Positions 41,068-50,545 of a DNA stretch of 51,607 nt are shown piece after piece; the stretch's first letter is position 1; every line of letters begins with the position of its first letter. Below the pieces are notes generated by a model. The model did not search any database and was not told the origin of the DNA. It was given only the letters and a program-made list of their open reading frames with translations. Made by a program: the position numbers and the translations under genes. The DNA is taken from positions 1 through 51,607 of the forward strand of contig JALHOR010000032.1 in assembly GCA_022842885.1 (NCBI GenBank). The letters run 5' to 3'. Source of the DNA: Anaerolineae bacterium. GTDB taxonomy: Bacteria; Chloroflexota; Anaerolineae; Aggregatilineales; Phototrophicaceae.

Positions 41068-41856
41068 ATGGCAAAACTGACCATTAGCCTAGCACAGATG
41101 CAAATCACCGCTGGCGATGTTCGTAAAAATACGGCGGTGGTCGAAAAAATGACTGCCGATGCTGCCTATCGCAAATCGCGCATGATTGTTTTCCCAGAAT
41201 TATGGTCTACTGGGTATGTGCTAGCAGAAGCCAAAGAACACGCCAGCGAACTGTCTAAAGGGACTTTCGCGCAGCTTTCCAACTTTGCGACCCAACATAA
41301 AATTTGCATTGTGGGGTCTATTCTGGAAAAACGTGGCATAGAAGTTGCCAACAGCGCCCCGTTCTTTGCTCCCAATGGGCGCATGATGGGCATATATCGC
41401 AAAATTCATTTGTTCCGTTTGATGGAAGAAGACAAATATTTGCAACCGGGCGCATCGCCGCTGACATTGGATTTGCCGTGGGGCGTAACCAGTTTTGCGA
41501 TTTGTTACGATTTGCGCTTCCCGGAATTGTTCCGTAAATATGCGCTGGAAGATGGCGCCAAAATGATTGTGATTCCAGCGGAATGGCCCCTCGTGCGGAT
41601 TGAACATTGGCGGGCGTTGCTCATAGCACGAGCCATTGAAAATCAATGTTATATCATCGGCGTCAACGCGGCGGGCGAAACGGCTGGCACGGTCTTCGGC
41701 GGGCATTCGATGGTGGTAGACCCTTGGGGCAAAATTGTTGTAGAAGCGGGCGAAGACCCACAGCTAATCACAGTGGATATTGAAATGGACACCATTGACG
41801 AAGTTCGTAGTCGCATTCCGGTTTTTGATGATGTGCGCCATGATGTGTATGGTTAA
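41068..41856 (+). CDS. Carbon-nitrogen hydrolase (nitrilase superfamily amidase)
   Basis: This 262-residue protein has the catalytic triad of the superfamily: Glu44 (VFPELWSTGY), Lys112 (YRKIHLF) and Cys146 (AICYDLRFPEL). Length and sequence resemble omega-amidase, Nit1/Nit2 and N-carbamoyl-amine hydrolases; a specific substrate cannot be assigned. The ATG is preceded by CGGAGCAATAAC. It stands alone, with its own upstream gap holding the dispersed repeat. Confidence 0.92.
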   Translation: MAKLTISLAQMQITAGDVRKNTAVVEKMTADAAYRKSRMIVFPELWSTGYVLAEAKEHASELSKGTFAQLSNFATQHKICIVGSILEKRGIEVANSAPFFAPNGRMMGIYRKIHLFRLMEEDKYLQPGASPLTLDLPWGVTSFAICYDLRFPELFRKYALEDGAKMIVIPAEWPLVRIEHWRALLIARAIENQCYIIGVNAAGETAGTVFGGHSMVVDPWGKIVVEAGEDPQLITVDIEMDTIDEVRSRIPVFDDVRHDVYG

Positions 41857-41922
41857 ACTTCATAAAAACTTCAAGACTCCTTCCTAAGATAGAACAAATT
41901 TTTAGAGCGAAGGATATTGTTG

Positions 41923-42627
41923 ATGAAAGCCCAATTATTAAATGCACTGCATCAGGCACAGGCGTTACATCATGATTTTGTTGCCAGTTTAACCGATGCA
42001 GAACGACATGAAGCTGGCACGCTTGAACTCTGGAATGCCAAAGATACATTGGCACATATCACCTTTTGGGATGAGAATTTGCTGCGGCGGTTAGAAGCGG
42101 CAGAACGCAACGAACCACAACCGAACTTTGACAATTTCAACGAGCAGAACGACGAACAATATGCGCTGCGTCAGAACTATTCATGGGAGCGCGTCATTGC
42201 CGAAAATGAAAATATTCTGGCGACGCTGTTGGCAAAAGCGCAAGAGTACGATGAAGATATGCTCACCAACCCAGAACGCCATGACTGGACAACGGGTGCG
42301 CCGCTATATAAACGATTTTTGGGCAGCGCCTATCGTCATGCCTTGTTTCACTTCATGGATTTTTATTCCAAGCGCGGCGCGTTTGACAGGGCTTTAACAA
42401 TGCAAAATCACGCTCTGGAACAGTTAAGTGTGTTTGGCGGCGAAGAACGGGGATTGATGCTCTACAATCTGGCGTGTTTGTATGCCACTAGCCAGCGTCC
42501 TAGCGAGGCTTTGGCGCTGCTGCCGGAAGCGTTGCAGCTTGCACCCAACATCAAAGAGTTTGCCAAACAAGACCCCGATTTAGTTTCGTTGCATGATGAT
42601 CCAGCGTTCCAAGCAGTTGTCGCCTAA
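41923..42627 (+). CDS. DinB/ClbS-like four-helix protein with C-terminal TPR
   Basis: This 234-residue protein has a DinB-superfamily domain of the ClbS/DfsB type (about 1-150), with LWNAKDTLAHITFWDE and a later RHALFHFMDFY. It is followed by a TPR-like tail (LYNLACLYATSQRPSEALALLPEALQLAPN) ending in a DPDLVSLHDDPAFQAVV motif common at TPR ends. ClbS proteins can hydrolyse reactive natural products such as colibactin, while other DinB proteins are thiol-dependent transferases; the role here is open. ATG at 41923 (AAGGA 9 bp upstream) is preferred over a TTG at 41917. Confidence 0.78.
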   Translation: MKAQLLNALHQAQALHHDFVASLTDAERHEAGTLELWNAKDTLAHITFWDENLLRRLEAAERNEPQPNFDNFNEQNDEQYALRQNYSWERVIAENENILATLLAKAQEYDEDMLTNPERHDWTTGAPLYKRFLGSAYRHALFHFMDFYSKRGAFDRALTMQNHALEQLSVFGGEERGLMLYNLACLYATSQRPSEALALLPEALQLAPNIKEFAKQDPDLVSLHDDPAFQAVVA

Positions 42628-42643
42628 AACAGCCTGATACCCA

Positions 42644-42676
42644 AACACGGGGCAAGCCATGCTTCGCCCCTGTGTT
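42644..42676. repeat. Imperfect palindrome around GGGGC-AAGC / GCTTCGCCCC
   Basis: Left arm 42644-42657 and right arm 42661-42676 pair over 14 positions with two one-base bulges. It sits just after the ClbS-TPR stop and could end that transcript. It belongs to the same style of intergenic palindrome as 2843-2866. The remaining 42677-42842 sequence shows no gene. Confidence 0.6.
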
Positions 42677-42842
42677 GACTGCACTCATCCCCGCACTTTA
42701 TTTTGGCAATACTGTTTTTTTCGTTAAGTTCTCGCAACACCTAACATCTGCCTACTGCCATGCCTCTTATCCCGTGTTACAATTTCGTTATTCGCACTGA
42801 CAACCCATCTATGATGTTATGGGATACCCGCAGGTAGGCGGC

Positions 42843-45800
42843 ATGACAACCATCCGAGAATCGCAAATTGAGCGCATCCAGCGGGCATTAGTCGAAACCC
42901 GTAATCATAAAGCAATCTTTAGTACCCAAGCGTATGGACAAATTGTGATGGCGCTGTTGAACGAACTACGCCGAGCAAGGACGGTAACGGTGGCTGCCCC
43001 GACAACGACAGATGAAATCCGTTTGGTAACGGTCATGTTTATTGACATTATCAATTCGACGGAAATGGCGCAGGTGGTCGAAGCCAGCGATTGGAAAACC
43101 ATCATTGATGAAGCCCATACCCGCCTCTCCACCCTAATCGAACAGTGGGATGGGCAAGTGGGGCAGTATTTGGGCGATGGTTTGTTATGCTTTTTCGGCG
43201 CTGCCCGCAGCCGGGGCGATGATGCTCTGCGGGCTGTTTCCTGCGGTTTGGCTGCCCAAGAAAACCTGAAGGCTTATGCCCAAGAAATTCGCCAAAAATA
43301 CCAGCTTGATTTTGCTGCCCGCATCGGCATGAGTACCGGGCGTGTGGTGGTCGGGCTAATTGGTGGACCCGCCAAACAAGAATTACTGGCGTTGGGTCCC
43401 GCGACGAATTTGGCGGCACGCTTGCAATTGTTAGCAGGCTCAGGCGGCATTGTGGTAGATGCTGCCACCCATAACCGCGTGCGGAATCATTTTACGATGC
43501 AGGCACAGCCCCCGGTCAAAGTCAAAGGCTTTGAATTCCCGATTAAATATTATAATGTGCTGGGGCGCGGCGGGAATATTTTGCACGAGTTGACTGCCAC
43601 TAGCGTGAATGATAGTCCTTTGACGTTCCAAGGGCGGCAGAGCGAACTGGAGCAATTGCAACAGCTACAAGAAGATACCTTTCTGGCGCATCGTTTCCAA
43701 GTGGTGACGTTGGTCGGTGAGACGGGCGTCGGCAAAAGCCGCCTGATTCAAGAACTGTTGCATCGCCAATCCGAAGGGGTGATGCCGTTGGTGATGGTTG
43801 CCCGCTATGAAAAACGCAATGTGTCCTACAATATTCTGCGCGATTTTTTGATGCACACCTGCGAAATTACCGATGAAACCCCTGTATCTATCGCGCAAGA
43901 ACAAATCATGGCATATGTCACCGGGGTTTGGGCAACGCCGGAAGCCGCTAACACCGCCGCGATTCTGGGCTATTTGGGCGGCTTTGGCTTTCAGGCACAT
44001 CCGGCGGTGATGACACTGCGCCAACCGGGACAAGAGCCATCCCAAGTTGCCGGCGCAGCAATTGCCCGTTGGCTGCGGGCATTGTCCGAAATTGGGGGTA
44101 TCCTGCTCATCGTGGATAATTTGCAATGGGCAGATTTGGCATCCATCCAACTCCTAGAATATTTAGCGCAAGAATTGGCAACCATGCCGGGTATTTTATT
44201 GGCAGCCGCCCGCCCGGTGTATCGCCAACAATACCCGCTGTATATGCATAATGTGCCGTATCACACCACGCTGCTGTTGGAACAACTGCCCGACGAGGCA
44301 ACAACGGCGATTATCAAAGCGGCACTCGCTCCCATTGAGCGTGTACCGGATAGCTTGGCACAAACTATCCAAGAACGTGCTGCCGGAAATCCTTTGTTCA
44401 TCCAAGAATTTTTGAGCATGTTGTTTGATAACGGCGTGTTTTATCCGCATACCAGCGGCACATGGCGCTTTAATCTGATTCAATATCGCACCACCGAAGA
44501 TAATTTACCCGGTGGGTTAATCGGGGTGATGCAAGCCCGCTTAGACGATTTGCCGCCAGATGCCCGCCAAGTTTTACAAATGGCATCGGTGATTGGGCAG
44601 ACCTTCTGGGAAGGCGCAGTTGCTGTATTGACCGGCACACTCCCGCGAACATTGCTTGATACACTGGTGGCGCGGGGCATCATCACCCATGACGACGACA
44701 GCATGTTCCCCGGTGAACAGCAATACACCTTTCAGCATACGTTGTATCATGATGTGGCGTATGATAGTTTGCCCCGCGCCCGCCGTGAAATGTATCACCG
44801 CCAAATTGCCCGCTGGTTTATGCCCCGCGTGCCAGAAAAACCGGATTTATATGCCATCTTGGCGCAGCATTTTGAAGATGGCGGACAGCACGAAGCCGCC
44901 TTGGCAACCTACTTGGAAGCCATGCAAAATCGCATTGAACGTGGTTTGCTGACGGAATCGCTGACGTTGAATGAGCATGGTTTGTCGTTAGCCCGGCGGG
45001 TTCCGCGCTCGGTGGCATTGCCCATCGTCTCGCGTTTGTGGACGTTGCGTGGGCAGGCATTGCTGTCATTAGGGCGCTATGCCGAAGCCAGCGCCGCCAG
45101 CCAATCGGCGGTGATGTTGCTGCGCGAAGTGCCAGATGAAGTTTTGAATCCCACCCGCTTTCAAGCCAATTATATTGCAGCACAGGCACAGATGCACTTG
45201 GGACATTATGACGAGGCATATCAGGCATTGCTGGTGGCACAAGACTTTTTGGAAGAAAAAAATTTAACAGCGCAGGCACAGGTGTTACAAGCCTTGGCAA
45301 CCCTGCGTCTGCATCAAGGGCGTTTGCAGGAATGCCTCGACTATCAACAAACGGCGGCTAGCATTGTTGACCACTTGCAAGATACCCGCTTGCGAGCCAA
45401 TAGTTTGCTGCTTGCTGGGCGCGTGGCGATGAATATGGGCGATGCTGGCAAAACTCTCGATTGTTTTGGCGAAGCATTGGCAGTGTATTCTGAGCAACAA
45501 GACCGCTATAACGCTGCCAATTTATTAGGCAATATTGGCTATATTTACATGCTCATGCTCAGTTATGACCGGGCACTGCTGGTGCTGGATGAGGCATTGG
45601 CGCTGGATTTATCCGCCGCCGGGATTGACCGCATTCTCCACGCGACACGCGGCTTATGCTTAGTCCAACTGGGACGCGCCGCCGAAGGGATGCCCGAAAT
45701 CTGGGCGGCTTTGCGGCAAAGCAGCACTCCTATTTATAACGATAGTCTCATTCATCTGCTGCTGCTGCGTGCCTTAATCGTGACTCATGATTATGTGACT

Positions 45801-46157
45801 GCCCAAGAACAAGCACAAATTTTTGTAACACAAATGCGTGACCGCAATCCATTGTTATATGGACGTGGTTTGTTGTGGCTGGGGTTGGCAAAATTAGGGT
45901 TAAAAGATGTGACCGCCGTTAGCACGTTGCAAGAAGCCCTCTATCAGGAGCAGCAGCACGGTGGGCGCGATGTGTGGTTGTGTTATGACGCCTTGGCACA
46001 AGCCGCCACTGAGAACGCTGACCGGGAACGCTATCTGGCAGACACCGCCCAAGCATTACGCACCCTCGCCAATACTTTACACCACCATCCCAATTTGCAG
46101 CACGCTTTTTTGAACAATTCGTATGTTCAAAGCCTTTTGAGTGCCGGGGTAGAATAA
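42843..46157 (+). CDS. Class III nucleotide cyclase - ATPase - TPR regulator
   Basis: This 1104-residue protein has three parts. A class III cyclase domain (about 60-245) carries metal-binding Asp68 and Asp112 and the N189/R193 pair in TNLAARL. The consensus GDxVN is GPATN, so the Asp normally involved in purine selection is Pro186. A STAND/AAA-type ATPase starts near 260 (FQGRQSELEQL) with Walker A GETGVGKS and Walker B ILLIVDNLQWAD. TPR repeats run from about 680 to the end. Such proteins are large regulators, often linked to Ser/Thr kinase networks. ATG at 42843 has an AGGTAGG site; an in-frame ATG at 42819 has none. The next gene starts 27 bp after the stop. Confidence 0.9.
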   Translation: MTTIRESQIERIQRALVETRNHKAIFSTQAYGQIVMALLNELRRARTVTVAAPTTTDEIRLVTVMFIDIINSTEMAQVVEASDWKTIIDEAHTRLSTLIEQWDGQVGQYLGDGLLCFFGAARSRGDDALRAVSCGLAAQENLKAYAQEIRQKYQLDFAARIGMSTGRVVVGLIGGPAKQELLALGPATNLAARLQLLAGSGGIVVDAATHNRVRNHFTMQAQPPVKVKGFEFPIKYYNVLGRGGNILHELTATSVNDSPLTFQGRQSELEQLQQLQEDTFLAHRFQVVTLVGETGVGKSRLIQELLHRQSEGVMPLVMVARYEKRNVSYNILRDFLMHTCEITDETPVSIAQEQIMAYVTGVWATPEAANTAAILGYLGGFGFQAHPAVMTLRQPGQEPSQVAGAAIARWLRALSEIGGILLIVDNLQWADLASIQLLEYLAQELATMPGILLAAARPVYRQQYPLYMHNVPYHTTLLLEQLPDEATTAIIKAALAPIERVPDSLAQTIQERAAGNPLFIQEFLSMLFDNGVFYPHTSGTWRFNLIQYRTTEDNLPGGLIGVMQARLDDLPPDARQVLQMASVIGQTFWEGAVAVLTGTLPRTLLDTLVARGIITHDDDSMFPGEQQYTFQHTLYHDVAYDSLPRARREMYHRQIARWFMPRVPEKPDLYAILAQHFEDGGQHEAALATYLEAMQNRIERGLLTESLTLNEHGLSLARRVPRSVALPIVSRLWTLRGQALLSLGRYAEASAASQSAVMLLREVPDEVLNPTRFQANYIAAQAQMHLGHYDEAYQALLVAQDFLEEKNLTAQAQVLQALATLRLHQGRLQECLDYQQTAASIVDHLQDTRLRANSLLLAGRVAMNMGDAGKTLDCFGEALAVYSEQQDRYNAANLLGNIGYIYMLMLSYDRALLVLDEALALDLSAAGIDRILHATRGLCLVQLGRAAEGMPEIWAALRQSSTPIYNDSLIHLLLLRALIVTHDYVTAQEQAQIFVTQMRDRNPLLYGRGLLWLGLAKLGLKDVTAVSTLQEALYQEQQHGGRDVWLCYDALAQAATENADRERYLADTAQALRTLANTLHHHPNLQHAFLNNSYVQSLLSAGVE

Positions 46158-46184
46158 AATCTTTGATTAGGGTAGCGGCAAACG

Positions 46185-48137
46185 ATGATGTTACCCACGT
46201 TGACCTTAACTGATACCACCCGAACCCGTATTCGCAACAGTCGCTTGTTGTGGGCGCTGCGTGTAACGGGTTGGGGTATCTTGGCGATTTGTGCCTTCAT
46301 CGTCGTAATGAATATCCCCTATTTTTATCAGTATGTGCTAGACAGCGTACAGAACAGCCGGGGCTTGCAGCAACTTGAGGTCTCGCCTACCGTGGTGGCG
46401 CTGCTGCGCTCCATCATTCGGCGCTTGGGCGAAGTCTTGTATTTTATTGTTGCTGCCCGCATTTTGTGGCGCTCCAAAGATTTGATGGCACTGATATTGG
46501 CAATGGTGCTGCCGCTTATGGCAGTAACCTTAAGCGGTGCTACTATCGAATTAGCTGCGGCATTCCCGGCAAGCAAAATCCTGTGGAATAGCGTGGGCGT
46601 GCTGGCAGTGTGTTTTGGCGCATTAGCATTGTTTGTGCTGCCCGATGGCGAATTTTTCCCACGTTGGAGCAAACTGCTGCTGCGTTTGTTTGTGCCAATA
46701 GAGGCACTGCGCCAATATATCCTGTACGAAACGACGCTCACGGGTTGGTTGCGCTTGCTGCTGTTTGTACCGTTGATTGTGGTGTATGCCGCTGCCTTGT
46801 TAGGGCAACGCTATCGCTATCAACGTGCCGACCCGATTTATCGGCATCAATTTCGCTGGATGCTGTTGGGGGCGGCACTGACGCTGCTGTTTATCCTATT
46901 GCAACAAGTCGGTTATCTGCTGCTGCGTCCTGATTTTCATGTTCTGATTGCTGGCTTGGATGAAATTGGCAGCGGTTTTCTGGCATTAAGTCTCGTGTTC
47001 GCCATCACCCGCTATCGGTTATATGACATCAATTTGTATCTGAATCGCTTTTTGGTCTACAGCGGTGTGCTGCTAGGGCTAACAGTATTATTTGTGGGGC
47101 TGTTTGTGGTTTTGCGGCAGCTATTCGCGCTGCTGCTGCCGACGGATACCACGCTCAGTTTAATTGTGCCGGCACTGCTCATCGGCATGAGTTCTAATCC
47201 CATTTATCGCCGTGTCCAATCGTTGGTAGACCGCCGTTTGTACGGATTCCGTTTTGACCTGAACCAACTTCAGCGGGCGGGCATTTTGCCGACGATTGCC
47301 AAACCGGGGGCGTTTAGCGGGCGCATTTTTAATGGGTTTGAATTGCAAGGCGTGATTGGCAAGGGCGGCATGGGCGAAGTTTATCGGGCGCAAGCCCGCG
47401 ATGGGCGCTTGGCAGCCGTCAAAATTTTATCGCCCTTAGCCTTCATAGACGGCGATTTTTACAAACGCTTTGACCGCGAAGCCCGTTTTATGTCGGCATT
47501 GCGGCACCCTAACATTGTCACATTATACGATGCTGGCAGCCAAGATGATGTTTATTATTTGATTCTGGAATATATCGCCGGGGTCGAATTAAAAATGTTG
47601 ATGCAGCAACACGGCAAACTCAGCCTCGATTTATTGATTGAACCTCTCTATGACATCGCCTCCGCCTTGGATTATGCTCATCAGCAAGGCTTCGTGCATC
47701 GGGATATTAAACCGTCGAATATTATGCTGCGGCTGCGCGATGATAATGAAACCTATGAAGCCCTTTTGATGGATTTTGGGGTAGCAAAATTGCGCGGTGG
47801 CGATGACACCTCTTTAACAGGCAGCAGCGCGGTTGGCACGATTGATTATATGGCACCTGAACAAATCCAAGCTGCTCAACATGTAGACCGTTATGCCGAT
47901 ATGTATGCGCTTGCCATCGTTTTATATGAGGCACTCACTGGGGAACGTCCGTTTAAAGGCACCATTGCCCAAGTTTTATTCGCCCATGTGAGCCAACCCG
48001 CTGCTGACCCTCGTACCCTGAACCCAGAGTTGCCCAAATCTACCGCGCAGGCATTGCTGCGGGCGCTTGCCAAAGACCCCCAAGACCGTTATCCAACCAT
48101 CACAGCATTCATAGACGATTTATTGGCAGATATTTGA
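46185..48137 (+). CDS. ComP-like membrane sensor fused to a Ser/Thr protein kinase
   Basis: This 650-residue protein has about eight membrane segments in residues 25-340. The closing part (RYRLYDINLYLNRFLVYSG...NPIYRRVQSLVDRRLYG) is the signature of ComP/LiaS-like histidine-kinase input domains common in Chloroflexota. Instead of a HisKA/HATPase module it continues into a Hanks kinase from about 383: GKGGMGEVYRA, AAVKIL, HRDIKPSN, DFG and YMAPEQ, all canonical. The sensor therefore probably feeds Ser/Thr phosphorylation rather than a response regulator. It follows the cyclase-ATPase-TPR gene by 27 bp; the two may act together. A bidirectional terminator lies just downstream. Confidence 0.9.
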   Translation: MMLPTLTLTDTTRTRIRNSRLLWALRVTGWGILAICAFIVVMNIPYFYQYVLDSVQNSRGLQQLEVSPTVVALLRSIIRRLGEVLYFIVAARILWRSKDLMALILAMVLPLMAVTLSGATIELAAAFPASKILWNSVGVLAVCFGALALFVLPDGEFFPRWSKLLLRLFVPIEALRQYILYETTLTGWLRLLLFVPLIVVYAAALLGQRYRYQRADPIYRHQFRWMLLGAALTLLFILLQQVGYLLLRPDFHVLIAGLDEIGSGFLALSLVFAITRYRLYDINLYLNRFLVYSGVLLGLTVLFVGLFVVLRQLFALLLPTDTTLSLIVPALLIGMSSNPIYRRVQSLVDRRLYGFRFDLNQLQRAGILPTIAKPGAFSGRIFNGFELQGVIGKGGMGEVYRAQARDGRLAAVKILSPLAFIDGDFYKRFDREARFMSALRHPNIVTLYDAGSQDDVYYLILEYIAGVELKMLMQQHGKLSLDLLIEPLYDIASALDYAHQQGFVHRDIKPSNIMLRLRDDNETYEALLMDFGVAKLRGGDDTSLTGSSAVGTIDYMAPEQIQAAQHVDRYADMYALAIVLYEALTGERPFKGTIAQVLFAHVSQPAADPRTLNPELPKSTAQALLRALAKDPQDRYPTITAFIDDLLADI

Positions 48138-48153
48138 GATAACCATGCGAATC

Positions 48154-48183
48154 AAAAAAGCGACCCTTACGAGTCGCCTTTTT
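48154..48183. terminator. Bidirectional intrinsic terminator
   Basis: The stem AAAAAAGCGAC (48154-48164) pairs with GTCGCCTTTTT (48173-48183) around the loop, with an A-run on one side and a T-run on the other. It lies between the convergent kinase (stop 48137) and double-FAS1 gene (stop 48218), so it can serve both. Confidence 0.85.
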
Positions 48184-48217
48184 GCTTATAGCATAGTTAA
48201 TCCGCTACGATGCTGCT

Positions 48218-50275
48218 TTAGCGCGGCGGTGTTACGGCAACTAAACCGCAGCCGGGACCGGTTATCGTTGGAGTGGTCGAGATGACCCACGCTTCAAAGA
48301 TGTCAGCCGCATTGCTGGGGGTTGCTTGGAATTTATCCACTTTATACCACAGTTCGCCTGCGGCATTGGTGAATTGACCCTGAACGGCAACTTGTGTCCC
48401 AGTCGGCAAGAAAGCAATACGAGTACGGTCAGCGCCCGGACCCACGCGCACTTCCACCGATTCAGCAACTTCGGTGCTGACGCTGCACAAGACGGGCGGA
48501 ATCAGCACGCCATTGATGGCATGAATGACCCCGTTGTAAACTTCAAGGTCGGGAATAATGACTTTGGCTTGGTTGACATTGGGACCCGCCACATTAATCA
48601 CCACTTCCTGACCATTAACCGTTGCCACTGGTCCATCTACCAAATCAGCCGAAGTTACTTTTGCCGGCACGACATGGTAGGTCAAAATAGCGGTCAACAG
48701 TTCGGTGTTGGAGAACAAATCATCTTTGGACAAATTCAAGCGACCCAACAATGCCAAGAAAACATCATTGGTCGGCGCAAATACGGTGAAGGGACCTTCG
48801 CCGCGCAAGGTTTCTACTAACCCTGCCGCCTGAACCGCTTCTGCCAACAGCGAGAAACTAGGATTGCCCAGTGCTGCATCTACTATATCTGCCGGATAAT
48901 CCACTGTCGTAATGATTTGGTTGGCAGCGAAATCACGCAGGGCAAGGCTAAAACCATCGCGCCCGGCGAGTGCCGTCACAATGCCAATGCGCCCATTGTT
49001 CAAATTAACCAAATAGGCAGTGCCAGATTGACCGCGGCGCGGCAAGCTAATCGCCTGTGCTGCCAAAACTTTTTCGCTAGCAGGTTCGACCACATCGCCG
49101 GCTTCTAGGTTGTTGCGTTCCAAGAAGAATGCCAACTGTTCAGCAGCATCGGCAAATTCGACTGACCCAAAAACAGAAGCAACCGAGTCGGGACCGTAGA
49201 AGGTGACAGCCGCATCATTTTTGGAGAAAATGAGCAAATCTTGTCCTCGTTTGCCTTCGGTCAGGTTAATGCCTTTGGCGTATTGAATGTTGAAGCGCCC
49301 ACTGTAGGTATCGTTGCGTTTGAGCAATTCTTGGAATTGCGTGGCAAACAAGGTGGCTTCAATATCGGGCGGGAGCAGCACTTTGTCAATGACATGGACG
49401 ACGCCATTGCCCGCGATGATGTCCGCCGCAACAACATTAGCATTGTTGACTTTGACGCCATCTTCCAAACTCACGCGGATGGGGTCGCCCTGAACTGTCG
49501 TGACGGGTCCATTTGCCAACATATCCGAAGTGATAGCGCCCGGCACAACATGGTAGGTCAAAATAGTCGTCAGGGTAGCGGTATCAGCTAAGACAGCTTC
49601 TGGCGTCAGCCCCAAGGTTTCTAGGGCTTCCAAGAATGCGGCATTGGTGGGGGCAAACACGGTGAAAGGACCTTCGCCCTTGAGGGTATCTACCAGACCA
49701 GCGGCTTGCACGGCAGCGACCAGCGTGCTGAAATCAGGATTGCTACTGGCAATATCCACAATATCGGGCGGGTAGTTGAAGCTGCCTAACACGCTGATAT
49801 ATGCCTGTACCAAACTAATATCCAGTTTTTCGCCTTCGTTCAGCGCGACAATAACGCCAGTACGACCATTTTGCAGGTCAACCAGCGATGCCAACCCTAC
49901 TTGGTCACGGCGTGGCAGCGACACATTAAGGCGTGCCAATTCATTGGCAGCGGTGGGGTCGGTAGCTTCACCGGCTTCAAAACCAGCCCGGTCAGCGAAA
50001 AATGCCAAGGCTTCAGCATTATCAGCAAATGTCTGGCTGGCAATAATTTGGGTATAAGCGGCGGGTCCGTAAACATTAATCACAAAATTATCTTTTGTCA
50101 CCTGTACCTGTTCGCCTTCACCACGTCCACCAACCGTCGCTGTCCAATCTGACGGGTAGTTGAAAGTGAAGACACCTTGGTACGTTCCAGCTTCCTGCGC
50201 CAACCCGGCACCGGAGATGAGAACCATCAGCGCCAATAAGGCACCAATGATGACCAACAGAGAATGTCTTTTCAT
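48218..50275 (-). CDS. Secreted double-FAS1 (fasciclin) protein with C-terminal SH3-like domain
   Basis: This 685-residue secreted protein has a signal peptide (about 1-27) and then two copies of a module pair. An alpha/beta domain (about 30-180 and 325-450, each with a SLPRR segment and an NGR-(T/I)-G line) is followed by a FAS1 domain (about 185-315 and 455-590). The FAS1 repeats share EGPFTVFAPTN and LTYHVVP. A bacterial SH3-like domain follows (VEVRVGPGADRTRIAFLPTGTQV, about 605-665). FAS1 proteins mediate adhesion or matrix contact; SH3b domains bind cell-wall or protein ligands. ATG at 50275 (GAGGAT, 9 bp) is preferred over 50281. The divergent gene at 50546 may share its upstream region. 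Confidence 0.9.
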   Translation of the reverse strand: MKRHSLLVIIGALLALMVLISGAGLAQEAGTYQGVFTFNYPSDWTATVGGRGEGEQVQVTKDNFVINVYGPAAYTQIIASQTFADNAEALAFFADRAGFEAGEATDPTAANELARLNVSLPRRDQVGLASLVDLQNGRTGVIVALNEGEKLDISLVQAYISVLGSFNYPPDIVDIASSNPDFSTLVAAVQAAGLVDTLKGEGPFTVFAPTNAAFLEALETLGLTPEAVLADTATLTTILTYHVVPGAITSDMLANGPVTTVQGDPIRVSLEDGVKVNNANVVAADIIAGNGVVHVIDKVLLPPDIEATLFATQFQELLKRNDTYSGRFNIQYAKGINLTEGKRGQDLLIFSKNDAAVTFYGPDSVASVFGSVEFADAAEQLAFFLERNNLEAGDVVEPASEKVLAAQAISLPRRGQSGTAYLVNLNNGRIGIVTALAGRDGFSLALRDFAANQIITTVDYPADIVDAALGNPSFSLLAEAVQAAGLVETLRGEGPFTVFAPTNDVFLALLGRLNLSKDDLFSNTELLTAILTYHVVPAKVTSADLVDGPVATVNGQEVVINVAGPNVNQAKVIIPDLEVYNGVIHAINGVLIPPVLCSVSTEVAESVEVRVGPGADRTRIAFLPTGTQVAVQGQFTNAAGELWYKVDKFQATPSNAADIFEAWVISTTPTITGPGCGLVAVTPPR

Positions 50276-50545
50276 GCCCATTATCCTCTTTATATGTTGA
50301 GTCGAACAAAATAATCTCTACAATAGCGCCTATTTTGCCTTAGAATTTGTAAAGTGCCAATAAATTCGTTTAAATTCGCATTAGAAATCGGTTTTTTTGC
50401 ACAAAAACAACCCTTGCTAATGTGGCTATCTGGCACATTCCTTGCTAAAAATGCTGTATTGCCTATTATCCCCAGTGCCGCTGACCCTTTATAATGACTG
50501 CACAACAATCACCATGACCATCCCATGCTGAGAGGATAATGTGAT

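Noticed and set aside
48326-48820. 164-codon ORF antisense to the double-FAS1 gene
   Set aside because: Overlaps conserved FAS1 and SH3-like coding sequence, with no recognisable domain.
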